Shown here: in pieces, positions 7,643 through 16,603 of the stretch | Numbering within the stretch: position 1 is the stretch's first letter | Layout: every line of letters begins with the position of its first letter | Origin: Paracoccaceae bacterium | GTDB taxonomy: Bacteria > Pseudomonadota > Alphaproteobacteria > Rhodobacterales > Rhodobacteraceae | Direction of reading: 5' to 3' | DNA length: 51,531 nt | NCBI GenBank assembly: GCA_009773375.1 | Contig: WRPH01000033.1 | Span: 28,845 to 80,375 of the forward strand | Notes under the pieces: generated by a model | Database searches by the model: none | What the model was told of the DNA's origin: nothing | The model's input: only the letters and a program-made list of their open reading frames with translations | Made by a program: the position numbers and the translations under genes

Positions 7643-9097
7643 ATGGTTTCGCGTGTTATTCCGGTTGATGCCTTTGATCTGGTGATCTTTGGCGGCACCG
7701 GCGATCTGGCCAAGCGAAAGATTCTTCCCGGCCTTTATCGGCGCTTTCTGGCGGGGCAGATGACCGAAAACAGCCGCATCATCGGCGCGGCGCGGGCTGA
7801 TCTGACCGACGATTCGTTCCGCGCGCTGGTGGCGGATGCGATTGGCGAGTTCGTGCCAAAGGACCGTCAGGATACGGCGATGGTGGGGCAATTTCTTGAA
7901 AAGATTGCCTATGTCTCGATCGACGCCACCGGCGAGGGCGGCTGGAGCAAGCTGGCCGGGTTGATGCGGGAAAATGTGGTGCGGGCGTTTTATTTCTCGG
8001 TCGCGCCCAGCCTGTTTGGCGATATTGCCGAACGGCTGCACCTGCACGGCATTGCCGATGCCTGGAGCCGGATCGTGGTGGAAAAGCCGTTCGGACGCGA
8101 TCTGGTCTCGGCGCGTGCGCTGAATGCGGTGCTGGCCAAGCATTTCACCGAAGCGCAGATTTACCGGATCGACCATTATCTGGGCAAGGAAACCGTGCAG
8201 AACCTGATGGCGGTGCGCTTTGCCAACATCCTGTTCGAACCGCTGTGGAAGGCCGAATATATCGACCATGTGCAGATCACCGTGGCGGAAACCGTGTCGG
8301 TGGACGGGCGCGGGGCGTATTATGACAAGTCGGGCGCGATGCGCGATATGGTGCAGAACCATATGATGCAGCTGTTGTGCCTGATCGCGATGGAGCCGCC
8401 CTATCACTTTGACCCGGACGCGGTGCGCGACGAAAAGCTGAAGGTGATCCGGGCGCTGAACCCGGTGAAGCCGGAAGACATCGTGCGCGGGCAGTATCTG
8501 GCTGGCAACGGCGAGGGCGGGTATGTCGAACACTCGGAAAACCCGGCCAGCAAGACCGAAAGCTATGTCGCACTGAAGGTGAATATCTCGAACTGGCGCT
8601 GGCAGGGCACACCGTTCTATCTGCGCACCGGCAAGCGGCTGCGGGCGCGGGAATCAGAGATTGCGATCACGTTCAAGCAGCCGCCACACTCGATCTTTGA
8701 TGATGCCAAGGGCTGGCTGGAAAACGTGCTGGTGATCCGGTTGCAGCCGGATGAGGGCATGAACCTGAAGGTGATGATCAAGGAGCCGGGGCCGGGCGGC
8801 ATGCGGCTGATGCAGGTGCCGTTGGATATGTCATTCGCCGACGCGCTGGGGCCGGACGCCGAAGATGTGCCGGACGCCTATGAGCGGCTGATCATGGATG
8901 TGATCCGCGGCAACCAGACCCTGTTCATGCGCGGCGACGAGGTGGAGGCGGCCTGGGCCTGGACCGATCCGCTGATCGAAGGCTGGGAGGCGCGCGGCGA
9001 CAAGCCGCAGGGCTATGATCCCGGCTCTTCCGGGCCGGAGGATGCGCTGATGCTGATGCACCGCGATGGCCGTCGCTGGCGTGAGATCAAGGTATGA
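7643..9097 (+). CDS. zwf: Glucose-6-phosphate 1-dehydrogenase
   Basis: The 484-residue enzyme oxidises glucose-6-phosphate to 6-phosphogluconolactone with NADP, feeding the Entner-Doudoroff and oxidative pentose-phosphate routes. GGTGDLAKRK (17-26) is the coenzyme-binding start, and the catalytic RIDHYLGKE motif includes D177 and H178. The length is normal. GAGG lies upstream of the ATG. It is the first gene of a three-gene operon: its stop overlaps the pgl start by four bases (ATGA), and pgi follows. The palindrome at 7593-7604 suggests sugar-dependent repression. Confidence 0.97.
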   Translation: MVSRVIPVDAFDLVIFGGTGDLAKRKILPGLYRRFLAGQMTENSRIIGAARADLTDDSFRALVADAIGEFVPKDRQDTAMVGQFLEKIAYVSIDATGEGGWSKLAGLMRENVVRAFYFSVAPSLFGDIAERLHLHGIADAWSRIVVEKPFGRDLVSARALNAVLAKHFTEAQIYRIDHYLGKETVQNLMAVRFANILFEPLWKAEYIDHVQITVAETVSVDGRGAYYDKSGAMRDMVQNHMMQLLCLIAMEPPYHFDPDAVRDEKLKVIRALNPVKPEDIVRGQYLAGNGEGGYVEHSENPASKTESYVALKVNISNWRWQGTPFYLRTGKRLRARESEIAITFKQPPHSIFDDAKGWLENVLVIRLQPDEGMNLKVMIKEPGPGGMRLMQVPLDMSFADALGPDAEDVPDAYERLIMDVIRGNQTLFMRGDEVEAAWAWTDPLIEGWEARGDKPQGYDPGSSGPEDALMLMHRDGRRWREIKV

Positions 9098-9765
9098 AGT
9101 TTGTTGCATACCCTGACCGTGAATTGCTGATGCTGGCGCTGGCCGATGTGATCGCCAGCGAACTGGCCGAGACTTTGAACGCGCAAGGCCGCGCGTCTTT
9201 TTCGGTGCCGGGGGGGACAACTCCGGGGCCGGTGTTTGATATCCTGTCGGGCGTCGGGCTTGATTGGGCCAATGTTGCGGTGTTTCTGAACGATGAACGC
9301 TGGGTTGGCGAAGACAGCCCGCGGTCAAACACCCGGTTGTTGCGCGAACGGTTGTTGGTGGACAAGGCGGCGGCGGCCACGCTGGTGCCGCTTTATGCCG
9401 AAGCTGCAGAACCCGAGGCGGTGCTGGGGGCATTGGCGGAAGGTATCGAGCCGCATCTGCCGATATCAGTGCTGCTGCTGGGCATGGGCACCGATATGCA
9501 CACCGCAAGCCTGTTTCCGGGGGCGGATCGTCTGGCCGATGCCTTGGCGTCGAATGCGCCGGTCTTGCTGCCGATGCGGGCAGAGGCGGCCGGAGAGCCT
9601 CGGATCACGCTCACCGCGCCGGTTCTGGCCGGGGCGATGCACATTCATATCCTGATCACTGGCGCGGAAAAGCGGGCGGCGATTGAAGCAGCGGCGGGCT
9701 TGACCGCGCTGGAGGCTCCGGTGCGGGTGGTGCTGGACAATGCAACGGTTCATTGGGCGGAGTAG
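9094..9765 (+). CDS. pgl: 6-phosphogluconolactonase
   Basis: The 223-residue protein belongs to the SOL/DevB-type lactonases related to glucosamine-6-phosphate isomerase: PGGTTP near 44-49, NDERWV near 64-69 and GMGTDMHTASLFPG near 130-143. It hydrolyses 6-phosphogluconolactone, the product of Zwf. It overlaps zwf by four bases, so the two enzymes are made together, and pgi begins three bases after its stop. Confidence 0.93.
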   Translation: MKFVAYPDRELLMLALADVIASELAETLNAQGRASFSVPGGTTPGPVFDILSGVGLDWANVAVFLNDERWVGEDSPRSNTRLLRERLLVDKAAAATLVPLYAEAAEPEAVLGALAEGIEPHLPISVLLLGMGTDMHTASLFPGADRLADALASNAPVLLPMRAEAAGEPRITLTAPVLAGAMHIHILITGAEKRAAIEAAAGLTALEAPVRVVLDNATVHWAE

Positions 9766-9768
9766 GTG

Positions 9769-11319
9769 ATGGCAGATAAATGGCAAGCGCTGAAAGAGCA
9801 TCAGGCGCGGGTGACGGATCGCGCGCTGATCAGCCTGTTCGATCAGAAGGATCGGGCGCAGGCGTTCACGGTGGCCCTTGGGGCGATGCGGCTGGATTAT
9901 TCCAAGACCAACATCGACCCTGCGGCAAAGGCTTTGCTGCTGGATCTGGCCGAGGTGTCGGGCGTGGCGGCCAAGCGCGCGGCGATGTTTGGCGGCGAGA
10001 AGATCAACGATACCGAAGGCCGCGCGGTGCTGCATACGGCGCTGCGGGCCGGGATTGACAGCAAGGTGATCGTTGAAGGCGTCGATGTGATGCCGGAGCT
10101 GCGCAAGACCAAGGCGCGGATGGCGATTTTCGCGCGCGAGGTGCGGACCGGCAAGTTTACCGGGCAGGGCGGCAAGATTACTGATGTGATCAATATCGGC
10201 ATTGGCGGATCGGATCTTGGCCCGGCGATGGCGACGCTGGCGCTGGCGCCTTACCACGACGGGCCGCGGGTGCATTACGTCAGCAATGTTGATGGCGCAC
10301 ATGTGGCGGATGTGGTCAAGGGGCTGAACCCGGAAACCACGCTGGTGATCGTGGCCTCGAAGACCTTCACCACCATCGAGACGATGACCAACGCCGAAAC
10401 CGCTCGCAAGTGGATGGCGGCAAGCGTGGCCAATCCGGCAGCGCAGTTTGCCGCCGTGTCAACCGCCGCCGACAAGACGGCTGCGTTTGGCATTGATCCG
10501 GCGCGGGTGTTCGGCTTTGAGGATTGGGTCGGCGGGCGCTATTCGATGTGGGGCCCGATTGGCCTTGCCCTGACGCTGGCGGTCGGACCCGAAGCGTTCG
10601 AGGATTTTCTGGCCGGTGGCCGCGAGATGGATGACCATTTCCTGACCGCTTCTTTCGATCAGAACATGCCGGTGCTGCTGGCGCTGGCGCATGATCAGCG
10701 CCTCAGCCGCCTGCCTGCCTATTTGCAGCAGTTGGAGATGGAATCGAACGGCAAATCGGTGGCGATGGATGGGTCGGCCTTGCCGACGCATTCCGGCCCG
10801 GTGGTCTGGGGCGAGCCCGGCACCAATGGCCAACACGCGTTCTACCAGTTGATCCATCAAGGCACGCGGGTGGTGCCGTGCGAATTCCTTGTGGCAAAGC
10901 AAGGCCATGAAGCCGATCTGGCGCATCAGCATCTGCTGCTGGTATCGAACTGCCTTGCACAATCCGAAGCGCTGATGCGGGGGCGGTCGCTGGCGGAAGC
11001 CACCGCGATCATGGCGCAGAAGGGGCTGACCGGGGCCGAGTTGGATCGGCAGGCGCGGCACCGGGTGTTCCCCGGCAACCGGCCTTCGACCACGCTGGTC
11101 TATCCCAAACTGACGCCTTTCGTGCTGGGCCAGATCATCGCGCTTTACGAACATCGTGTGTTCGTCGAGGGCGTCATTCTGGGGCTGAATTCCTACGACC
11201 AATGGGGCGTGGAACTGGGCAAGGAACTGGCGCTGGCGTTGCAGCCGATACTGGAAGGTGCGTCGGCCGAGGCCAAGGATGGCTCGACGCAGGCGCTGGT
11301 GGAATATTTGCGCGGCTAA
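9769..11319 (+). CDS. pgi: Glucose-6-phosphate isomerase
   Basis: The 516-residue enzyme interconverts glucose-6-phosphate and fructose-6-phosphate. Family signatures are the GSDLGP segment early in the protein and a [18 protein letters not shown] block in the last third. The ATG at 9769 is preferred over the GTG at 9766 because GGAG (9759-9762) is well spaced from it. It closes the zwf-pgl-pgi operon. With Zwf and Pgl it lets fructose-derived carbon enter the glucose-6-phosphate oxidation route. Confidence 0.96.
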   Translation: MADKWQALKEHQARVTDRALISLFDQKDRAQAFTVALGAMRLDYSKTNIDPAAKALLLDLAEVSGVAAKRAAMFGGEKINDTEGRAVLHTALRAGIDSKVIVEGVDVMPELRKTKARMAIFAREVRTGKFTGQGGKITDVINIGIGGSDLGPAMATLALAPYHDGPRVHYVSNVDGAHVADVVKGLNPETTLVIVASKTFTTIETMTNAETARKWMAASVANPAAQFAAVSTAADKTAAFGIDPARVFGFEDWVGGRYSMWGPIGLALTLAVGPEAFEDFLAGGREMDDHFLTASFDQNMPVLLALAHDQRLSRLPAYLQQLEMESNGKSVAMDGSALPTHSGPVVWGEPGTNGQHAFYQLIHQGTRVVPCEFLVAKQGHEADLAHQHLLLVSNCLAQSEALMRGRSLAEATAIMAQKGLTGAELDRQARHRVFPGNRPSTTLVYPKLTPFVLGQIIALYEHRVFVEGVILGLNSYDQWGVELGKELALALQPILEGASAEAKDGSTQALVEYLRG

Positions 11320-11329
11320 GGCAGTTGGG

Positions 11330-11375
11330 AAAATCCTTCAAAAGGATTTTCATCAAATTTCTTCAGAAGAAATTT
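11330..11375. repeat. Two adjacent AT-rich palindromes after pgi
   Basis: AAAATCCTT-CAA-AAGGATTTT (11330-11350) and AAATTTCTT-CAG-AAGAAATTT (11355-11375) are two perfect 9-bp hairpins with three-base loops, four bases apart. They stand out by base composition. They may form part of the pgi mRNA end or be short mobile palindromic repeats. Confidence 0.75.
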
Positions 11376-11403
11376 GGGCGCGGCCGGAAGGACCGCGCCC
11401 TTT
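11376..11403 (+). terminator. Terminator between convergent pgi and ridA
   Basis: GGGCGCGG (11376-11383) pairs with CCGCGCCC (11393-11400) around a 9-base loop, followed by TTT. It directly follows the two AT-rich hairpins and lies three bases before the ridA stop, so it could serve both strands. Confidence 0.6.
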
Positions 11404-11406
11404 GTG

Positions 11407-11757
11407 TCAGCGCAGCGCTGCGGTGACGATGACTTCGACCATGTAATCCGGCGTCGCCAGCTTTGCCTCGCCAGTCGCACGCGCCGGGGTATTGCCTGCG
11501 GGCACCCAGGCATCCCAGACCGCGTTCATCTCACCAAAGGTCGAAATGTCCGCCAGCCAGATTTGCGCCGACAGAATCCGGGTCTTGTCGGTGCCAGCTT
11601 CGGCCAGAATGCGATCAACTTCGGCAAGGCAGGTTTTGGTCTGATCGGCCACCGAATCGCCGGGATTGCCGACCTGGCCTGCCAGCCAGACGATGCCGTT
11701 ATAGGCCACAGCCTCGGACATACGCGCGCCGACGCCGATACGTTTGATCTCGCTCAT
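11407..11757 (-). CDS. RidA/YjgF family protein
   Basis: The 116-residue protein belongs to the Rid family of small trimeric deaminases that clear reactive enamine/imine intermediates. The key arginine is likely in PARAT near residues 91-95, followed by E97. AAGGGA precedes the ATG by a normal distance. It is monocistronic and convergent with pgi. It may be one of the Rid subgroups rather than RidA itself; the substrate is not given by the neighbours. Confidence 0.88.
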   Translation of the reverse strand: MSEIKRIGVGARMSEAVAYNGIVWLAGQVGNPGDSVADQTKTCLAEVDRILAEAGTDKTRILSAQIWLADISTFGEMNAVWDAWVPAGNTPARATGEAKLATPDYMVEVIVTAALR

Positions 11758-11818
11758 GGGAGTTCCCTTTCCTGTTGCATGGCATTTGCTACCGCAAGAG
11801 ACGCGAAAGGGAAAGGCA

Positions 11819-11893
11819 TGGAGCGGGCGGTGGGGATCGAACCCACGACATTCGGTTTGGAAAACCGGGGCTCTACCGCTGAGCTACGCCCGC
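11819..11893 (-). tRNA. tRNA-Gly (UCC)
   Basis: The minus strand folds as a cloverleaf: acceptor GCGGGCG / CGCCCGC, D arm GCTC-GAGC, anticodon loop TTTCCAA (anticodon UCC), T arm GTGGG-TTCGATC-CCCAC, discriminator T and an encoded CCA. The 27-43 pair of the anticodon stem is a mismatch. Confidence 0.93.
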
Positions 11894-11913
11894 AAGACAC
11901 AAATAAAGGAATT

Positions 11914-11987
11914 TGGAGCGGGTGAAGGGAATCGAACCCTCGTATTCAGCTTGGGAAGCTGCTGCTCTGCCATTAAGCTACACCCGC
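11914..11987 (-). tRNA. tRNA-Gly (CCC)
   Basis: Cloverleaf on the minus strand: acceptor GCGGGTG / CACCCGC, anticodon loop TTCCCAA (anticodon CCC), T arm GAGGG-TTCGATT-CCCTT and an encoded CCA. It closely resembles E. coli glyU. It lies 20 bases upstream of the tRNA-Gly(UCC), probably on one transcript. Confidence 0.93.
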
Positions 11988-12158
11988 GATGCGCCTCAGG
12001 TAAGCCAGCCGCAGCGCTTCGTCAAGGGGGCGGGCGCGTCGAAGAAGCAAAGGGCCTTGCAGGTTGTTCTGCAAGACCCTTCTCGTCGGCTGGCTGGCTT
12101 CGTGGGGACGTTGGGGACCGGTCAGCCGACGACGCCACAGGCAAAAGGCCTGCGTCGA

Positions 12159-12704
12159 TTACATTTTCGGCAGCATCACGGCGTCGATGACGTGGATGAC
12201 GCCGTTCGATTGCTTGACGTCGGCGATGGTGACGGTGGCGACGTTGCCGGCCTCGTCGGTCAGTTTCATCATGTCGCCTTCATAGCTGGCCTGCAGGGTG
12301 CAACCGCCCAACGTCGGCACCGGGTGCATGCCCTTGTCGGCCTCGATCATGCCTTTCATCGCTTCGGCCATCACCTCTTTGCCGACGACATGGCAGGTCA
12401 GGATCTTGGCCAGCGTGCCTTTGTTTTCCGGCTTCAGCAGGTTCTCGACGGTGCCTGCGGGCAGTTTGGCAAAGGCGTCATTGGTGGGCGCGAACACGGT
12501 GAAGGGGCCTGCACCTTGCAGGGTTTCGACCAGACCGGCGGCCTGAACGGCTGCAACCAGCGTGGTGTGATCTGCCGAGTTCACAGCATTTTCAACAATG
12601 TTCTTGTCTTCAAACATCGCGGCGCCGCCGACCATCGGGTTTTCGGCCAGGGCCATGCCGGTGGTCAGAGCAAGCAGAGCGGTGGCCAAGCGGAGAGCTT
12701 TCAT
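12159..12704 (-). CDS. Secreted fasciclin (FAS1) domain protein
   Basis: The 181-residue protein starts with a signal peptide (cleavage likely after ALA near residue 20) and then one FAS1 domain of about 135 residues, with the typical FTVFAPTNDAFAKLP block (68-82) and a HVIDAVMLP end. It would be exported to the periplasm. AAGGTAA precedes the ATG. Upstream on the same strand lie an anti-sigma factor and an ECF sigma factor. The same trio occurs in actinobacteria (SigK, RskA and the fasciclin proteins MPT70/MPT83), so it is probably a target of that sigma factor; this is inference. Confidence 0.9.
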   Translation of the reverse strand: MKALRLATALLALTTGMALAENPMVGGAAMFEDKNIVENAVNSADHTTLVAAVQAAGLVETLQGAGPFTVFAPTNDAFAKLPAGTVENLLKPENKGTLAKILTCHVVGKEVMAEAMKGMIEADKGMHPVPTLGGCTLQASYEGDMMKLTDEAGNVATVTIADVKQSNGVIHVIDAVMLPKM

Positions 12705-12764
12705 AGCAGTTACCTTTTTGCTTCGGGGCGAGCCAGTCTCGCCTCACATCTGAAGAAACGAGAC

Positions 12765-12790
12765 GGGGCGCTGAAAAGTTTCAGCGCCCC
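12765..12790 (-). terminator. Hairpin between the anti-sigma and fasciclin genes
   Basis: A perfect 12-bp inverted repeat, GGGGCGCTGAAA / TTTCAGCGCCCC, with a two-base spacer, lies 22 bases after the anti-sigma stop. There is no clean T run on the minus strand, so it may limit read-through or shape the mRNA end rather than fully terminate. Confidence 0.55.
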
Positions 12791-12811
12791 GCACATTTTT
12801 TCAGATTTTTT

Positions 12812-13471
12812 TCAGATGTTCTGAAGCGGGCCTGCGGCGACGACGGGGCCGGTCGGTTTGCCCTCGGGCGCGCCGCCTTGTGGTTCCAGCGTGATCGCCA
12901 GAACATAGCCCGGTTTTGCAACCGGGGCGGCGATGGTGACGCGTTCGGCGGTCAGCACGCCAAGTGAGACCGGGGCCTTGTCGGGTTCGATGATCCACAA
13001 TTCATAGTCTTTGCCCGGCGCAGCGATAGCACCGCCGCTGCGGATCAGCGTCAGTTCGTTGCCCGCGATGCTGGCTTCAAACCGCAGGCCCGAGCTTTCG
13101 GCGGTCAGCGAGGCGAACATGCTGGGGTCGGGCGATTGCAGGGCAAAGAAGGCGATCAGGCCAAGGGCGGCGATGGTGGAAAACGCCAGCCCCACCAGCG
13201 CGCCAAACCAGCGCCGCTGCGCCGGGGCGGGTTGCGGGAACAGCCGCGCCTCGATCTGCGGCAGCAGATTGGGGGCGGGGGCTTCGGCGTAGTCATCGTT
13301 CAGGCCGGACAGCCGGTTTTGCCAAACATTCACTAGCGCGGCAAAGTTGGGGTCGCGTTTGAGGCGATCTTCGGCGGCGCTGCGGTCTGCCAGATCGAGC
13401 ACGCCAAGGACGTATTCGGCGGCAAGGAAATCGTCGTCTTCAGGCGTGTCGGTTTGTCGAGTGCGGGTCAT
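12812..13471 (-). CDS. RskA-type anti-sigma factor
   Basis: The 219-residue protein has an N-terminal anti-sigma domain (LAAEYVLGVLDLADR near 16-30), one membrane segment at about 89-111 and a periplasmic domain with the family's YELWIIEP stretch. It should hold the ECF sigma factor at the inner membrane until released by proteolysis or a signal. It starts inside the sigma gene stop (ATGA overlap, 13468-13471), which ties their translation; an upstream in-frame ATG at 13483 is less likely. Confidence 0.88.
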   Translation of the reverse strand: MTRTRQTDTPEDDDFLAAEYVLGVLDLADRSAAEDRLKRDPNFAALVNVWQNRLSGLNDDYAEAPAPNLLPQIEARLFPQPAPAQRRWFGALVGLAFSTIAALGLIAFFALQSPDPSMFASLTAESSGLRFEASIAGNELTLIRSGGAIAAPGKDYELWIIEPDKAPVSLGVLTAERVTIAAPVAKPGYVLAITLEPQGGAPEGKPTGPVVAAGPLQNI

Positions 13472-14007
13472 GGCTCCATGCACTCCTTCAGTTTTTGCAA
13501 GGAACGGCGAAGCCAGGTGCGCATGGTGTTCAAGGGAACATCAAATTGGGCGGCAAGGTCAAGATACGAGGTGCCGGTCAGATAGGCGCCGCGCAGGGCC
13601 GCAGCCTTGTCGGCCTCCAGCGTGTCAAAGCATTCGTTGATCCGCCGCGCCTCGCCATGCGCAATCAGCCGGGCTTCAGCACGCGGGGCGGGGTCGGCGA
13701 CAGCGTTCATCGCTTCATCATCGCTGCTGGTGTCGTGGCGGCTGCGCAGCCGGTCGATGGCGTGGTTGCGGGCAAGCGCGATAAGCCAGGTCATGCCCCG
13801 GCCCTTTTCCGCATCAAAGCGGTTCGCGCGCAGCCATACTCTGGTGAAAACTTCTTGCAACGCATCCTCCGCTTCAGCGCGATTGCCTAAGATACGCAGC
13901 AACACGCCCATAAGTTTCGCGGAAGTATCGGCATAGATGGCACGAAACGCCGCGCGGTCTTGCGCGGCGATTTTCTGCAGCAGATCGGCTATCGGATCGT
14001 CGGTCAT
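13468..14007 (-). CDS. ECF RNA polymerase sigma factor
   Basis: The 179-residue protein has sigma region 2 (DALQEVFTRVW near 47-57, then MTWLIALARNHAIDRLR) and region 4 (YLDLAAQFDVPLNTMRTWLRR), the layout of SigK-like ECF factors. It directs RNA polymerase to a small regulon, probably including the fasciclin gene. No ribosome-binding site precedes the ATG, and a promoter-like pair upstream predicts that transcription starts at this ATG, so the mRNA may be leaderless. A longer GTG start at 14034 is possible but also lacks a ribosome-binding site. It is four-base coupled to the anti-sigma gene. Confidence 0.9.
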   Translation of the reverse strand: MTDDPIADLLQKIAAQDRAAFRAIYADTSAKLMGVLLRILGNRAEAEDALQEVFTRVWLRANRFDAEKGRGMTWLIALARNHAIDRLRSRHDTSSDDEAMNAVADPAPRAEARLIAHGEARRINECFDTLEADKAAALRGAYLTGTSYLDLAAQFDVPLNTMRTWLRRSLQKLKECMEP

Positions 14008-14013
14008 CGCGCG

Positions 14014-14041
14014 AAGGTAGAGCAGGCCTTGCACAGGTCAA
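14014..14041 (-). promoter_or_regulatory. Candidate promoter giving a leaderless sigma-factor mRNA
   Basis: On the minus strand: TTGACC (14041-14036), 16 bases, TACCTT (14019-14014). Six bases further is the ATG at 14007, exactly where transcription would start. Confidence 0.4.
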
Positions 14042-14097
14042 GCCTTGGTCGGCTTTCGCTGCGCAAAGACCACGAAATACTGTGTGGTGGCGCGATC

Positions 14098-16143
14098 TTA
14101 ACCACGCCGCCGCCGCCCGCCCGAGCCACCCGAACCTGAGGTGTTGAAGCTGACATCGGGCAGGGTGACGATCTTGCCAAGTTCGGGGAAACGATCCACC
14201 GCGTTCGGAATGGCAGAGGCGTTGACGAAATGTTCCTGAAAACGCGGTTCGATGGCGGTTTCGACCTTGTGGATTTCGTGCACGGTGGCCTCGATATAAT
14301 CGCGCGCGCCCACGTTACACAGCGCGATGCGCGCGCCGGTGCCTGCGGCGTTGCCGGCCGAAATCACCTTGTCGAGCTTCACATCCGGGATCATGCCCAG
14401 AACCATCGCGTGTTTGGGGCTGATATGCGCCCCGAAAGCGCCCGCGAGCACCACCTTTTCGACAGTTTCAACCTGCATTTCGTCCATCAACAGCTTGGCA
14501 CCAGCATAAAGCGCGGCCTTGGCAAGCTGGATGGCACGGATATCGCCCTGCGTGACGCTGATCAGCGGGCCGCCGGTCGCGGTGCCGTCATGCAAGATAT
14601 AGGAATGCGTGCGGCCTTCGGCGATGCAGCGGGTGGTGCCGGTTTGATCGGGGCCGCCGATCAGGCCGCCTTGATCGACCAGACCGGCCATGCGCATTTC
14701 GGCCACGGCCTCGATGATGCCAGAGCCGCAAATGCCGGTGATGCCGCTGGTTGAAGTGGCGGCGGCAAAGCCCGGATCATCCGACCACAGGTCTGACCCG
14801 ATGACGCGGAAGCGCGGCTCTTTGCTGACGGGGTCGATTTCGACGCGCTCGATCGCGCCGGGGGCGGCACGCTGACCGCTGGAGATTTGCGCGCCTTCAA
14901 ACGCAGGACCCGTCGGCGAAGAACAGGCCAGCACACGGGTCTTGTTGCCTAGCAAAATCTCGGCATTGGTGCCGACATCGACGATCAGCACCATTTCTTC
15001 GGATTTGTTCGGCTCTTCCGACAGTGCGACGGCGGCGCAATCGGCACCAACATGACCCGCAATGCAGGGCAGGATATAGACGCGGGCGGCGGGGTTCACC
15101 GCCTTGATATCGAGATCATGCGCATCCAGCACGAGGCTGGAAGATGTCGCCAGCGCAAACGGGGCCTGCCCCAGTTCGACCGGATCAATGCCGAGCAAAA
15201 GGTGGTGCATCACCGGGTTGCAGACAAAGGTGATCTCATAAATCGACGAGGGCACGATCTTGGCCTCGGTGGCAATCGCCTGCACCAGACCGTTCAGCGC
15301 GGTGCGGACGGCGGCGGTCATTTCGACATCGCCGCCAGGGTTCATCATCGCGTAGGACACCCGGCTCATCAGGTCTTCGCCAAAGCGGATCTGCGGGTTC
15401 ATCACGCCGCTTGAGGCCAGAACGGTGCCGTCGCGCAAGTCGCACAGATGGGCCGCAATGGTGGTGGAGCCAAGGTCGATGGCCAGACCGTAAAGCCCGC
15501 CTTCGTAAAAGCCCGGCCAGATATCCAGAATGCGGTGGCGGGCGTCGTGGTTGCCCTTGTGCAGCGCCACGGTGACTTTCCATTCGCCCTTGCGCAGGGC
15601 CGGTTGCAGGCGGCGCAGGATCGGCAGTTCAGCCGCCACTTCGCCAACGCCCCATTGGTCTTGCAGCGCGGTGACAAGGCGTTCGAAATCGCCGGTGGGT
15701 TCGTGCATGTCGGGTTCGGCCACTTCGACGTAAAGCGCGCGGGTGGCCGGGTCCATGATGATGTCGCGCTGGCTGGCGGATTTGCGGATCACCTGCTTGT
15801 GGACCTGAGATTCCGGCGGCACGTCGATCACCACATCGCCCATCACCTTGGCCTGACAGCCCAGACGGCGCCCGTCGATCATGCCGCGCTTGGATTTGTA
15901 GCGTTCTTCCACCGCGTTCCATTCGGTCAGCGCATCGGCCTCGACCGTGACGCCATGCTTGGAAAATTCGCCATAGCCGGGGGTGATCTGACATTTTGAA
16001 CAAATGCCGCGGCCACCGCAGACCGAATCCAGATCAACGCCCAACTGCCGCGCGGCGGTCAGCACTGGCGTGCCATGCGGGAAGCGGCCACGTTTGCCCG
16101 AGGGGGTAAAGATCACGAGTGCGTCTTGGTTGGAGTCGGTCAT
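14098..16143 (-). CDS. RACo-like protein: [2Fe-2S] ferredoxin domain plus ASKHA ATPase domain
   Basis: The 681-residue protein starts with a plant-type [2Fe-2S] domain with cysteines C42, C48, C51 and C96, then a linker, then an ASKHA (actin-like) ATPase with AIDLGSTTIAAH and IVDVGTNAEILLGN signatures. It ends in a glycine- and arginine-rich tail. Proteins of this form reactivate corrinoid proteins of methyltransferase systems by ATP-driven one-electron reduction of Co(II). GAGGA precedes the ATG. The usual partners (corrinoid protein, MttB-type methyltransferase) are not in the window; the cupin and CoA-transferase genes lie upstream on the same strand. The role is therefore inferred from family only. 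Confidence 0.85.
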   Translation of the reverse strand: MTDSNQDALVIFTPSGKRGRFPHGTPVLTAARQLGVDLDSVCGGRGICSKCQITPGYGEFSKHGVTVEADALTEWNAVEERYKSKRGMIDGRRLGCQAKVMGDVVIDVPPESQVHKQVIRKSASQRDIIMDPATRALYVEVAEPDMHEPTGDFERLVTALQDQWGVGEVAAELPILRRLQPALRKGEWKVTVALHKGNHDARHRILDIWPGFYEGGLYGLAIDLGSTTIAAHLCDLRDGTVLASSGVMNPQIRFGEDLMSRVSYAMMNPGGDVEMTAAVRTALNGLVQAIATEAKIVPSSIYEITFVCNPVMHHLLLGIDPVELGQAPFALATSSSLVLDAHDLDIKAVNPAARVYILPCIAGHVGADCAAVALSEEPNKSEEMVLIVDVGTNAEILLGNKTRVLACSSPTGPAFEGAQISSGQRAAPGAIERVEIDPVSKEPRFRVIGSDLWSDDPGFAAATSTSGITGICGSGIIEAVAEMRMAGLVDQGGLIGGPDQTGTTRCIAEGRTHSYILHDGTATGGPLISVTQGDIRAIQLAKAALYAGAKLLMDEMQVETVEKVVLAGAFGAHISPKHAMVLGMIPDVKLDKVISAGNAAGTGARIALCNVGARDYIEATVHEIHKVETAIEPRFQEHFVNASAIPNAVDRFPELGKIVTLPDVSFNTSGSGGSGGRRRRG

Positions 16144-16155
16144 GGCATCCTCGGT

Positions 16156-16533
16156 TCAGGCGAAGCTGTAGGCAATGTCAGGAAAGGCGTTGGCGGCGAA
16201 GGTGTAAAGCCAGCGCACGGGTTGGTCGGCGGCCAATACTCCATGCACGGCATGGCCGGGAATGAAAAGGGCGACGCCGGGTTTCAGCCGGTGGCTTTGG
16301 CCGTCAATCATCACATCCACTTCGCCTTCAAGGCCGAAGTAAAGCTCGGGTTCGGCGTGCGAATGCAGCGCAAAGGTATCGCCTGCGGCCATGATCACAA
16401 TGCCACAGACAAGCGCATTTGTCGCGGTGACATCGCCGGAAATCAGGGTTTTCCAGCCGATGCTGCCGCGCGAGGGGTCTTGCCAATGGTCAGTGGCGCA
16501 GTCGTTCTGATCGACCGAAACCGGGGCTGTCAT
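16156..16533 (-). CDS. Cupin-domain protein
   Basis: The 125-residue single-domain cupin carries a metal-binding first motif (HSHAEPELYFGLEG) and a second motif around FIPGHAVHG. Small cupins bind iron, zinc or manganese and act as enzymes or sensors; the substrate is unknown here. The ATG at 16533 has GAGGAT at a good distance; longer frames upstream do not. The RACo-like gene follows after 12 bases, suggesting co-transcription. Confidence 0.8.
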   Translation of the reverse strand: MTAPVSVDQNDCATDHWQDPSRGSIGWKTLISGDVTATNALVCGIVIMAAGDTFALHSHAEPELYFGLEGEVDVMIDGQSHRLKPGVALFIPGHAVHGVLAADQPVRWLYTFAANAFPDIAYSFA

Positions 16534-16603
16534 GCGATCCTCGTGCATATCTGAGGGAAATTTAACCTGCATCTGCCCGGCATCATTGCCTGTTCGCGGC
16601 ATA

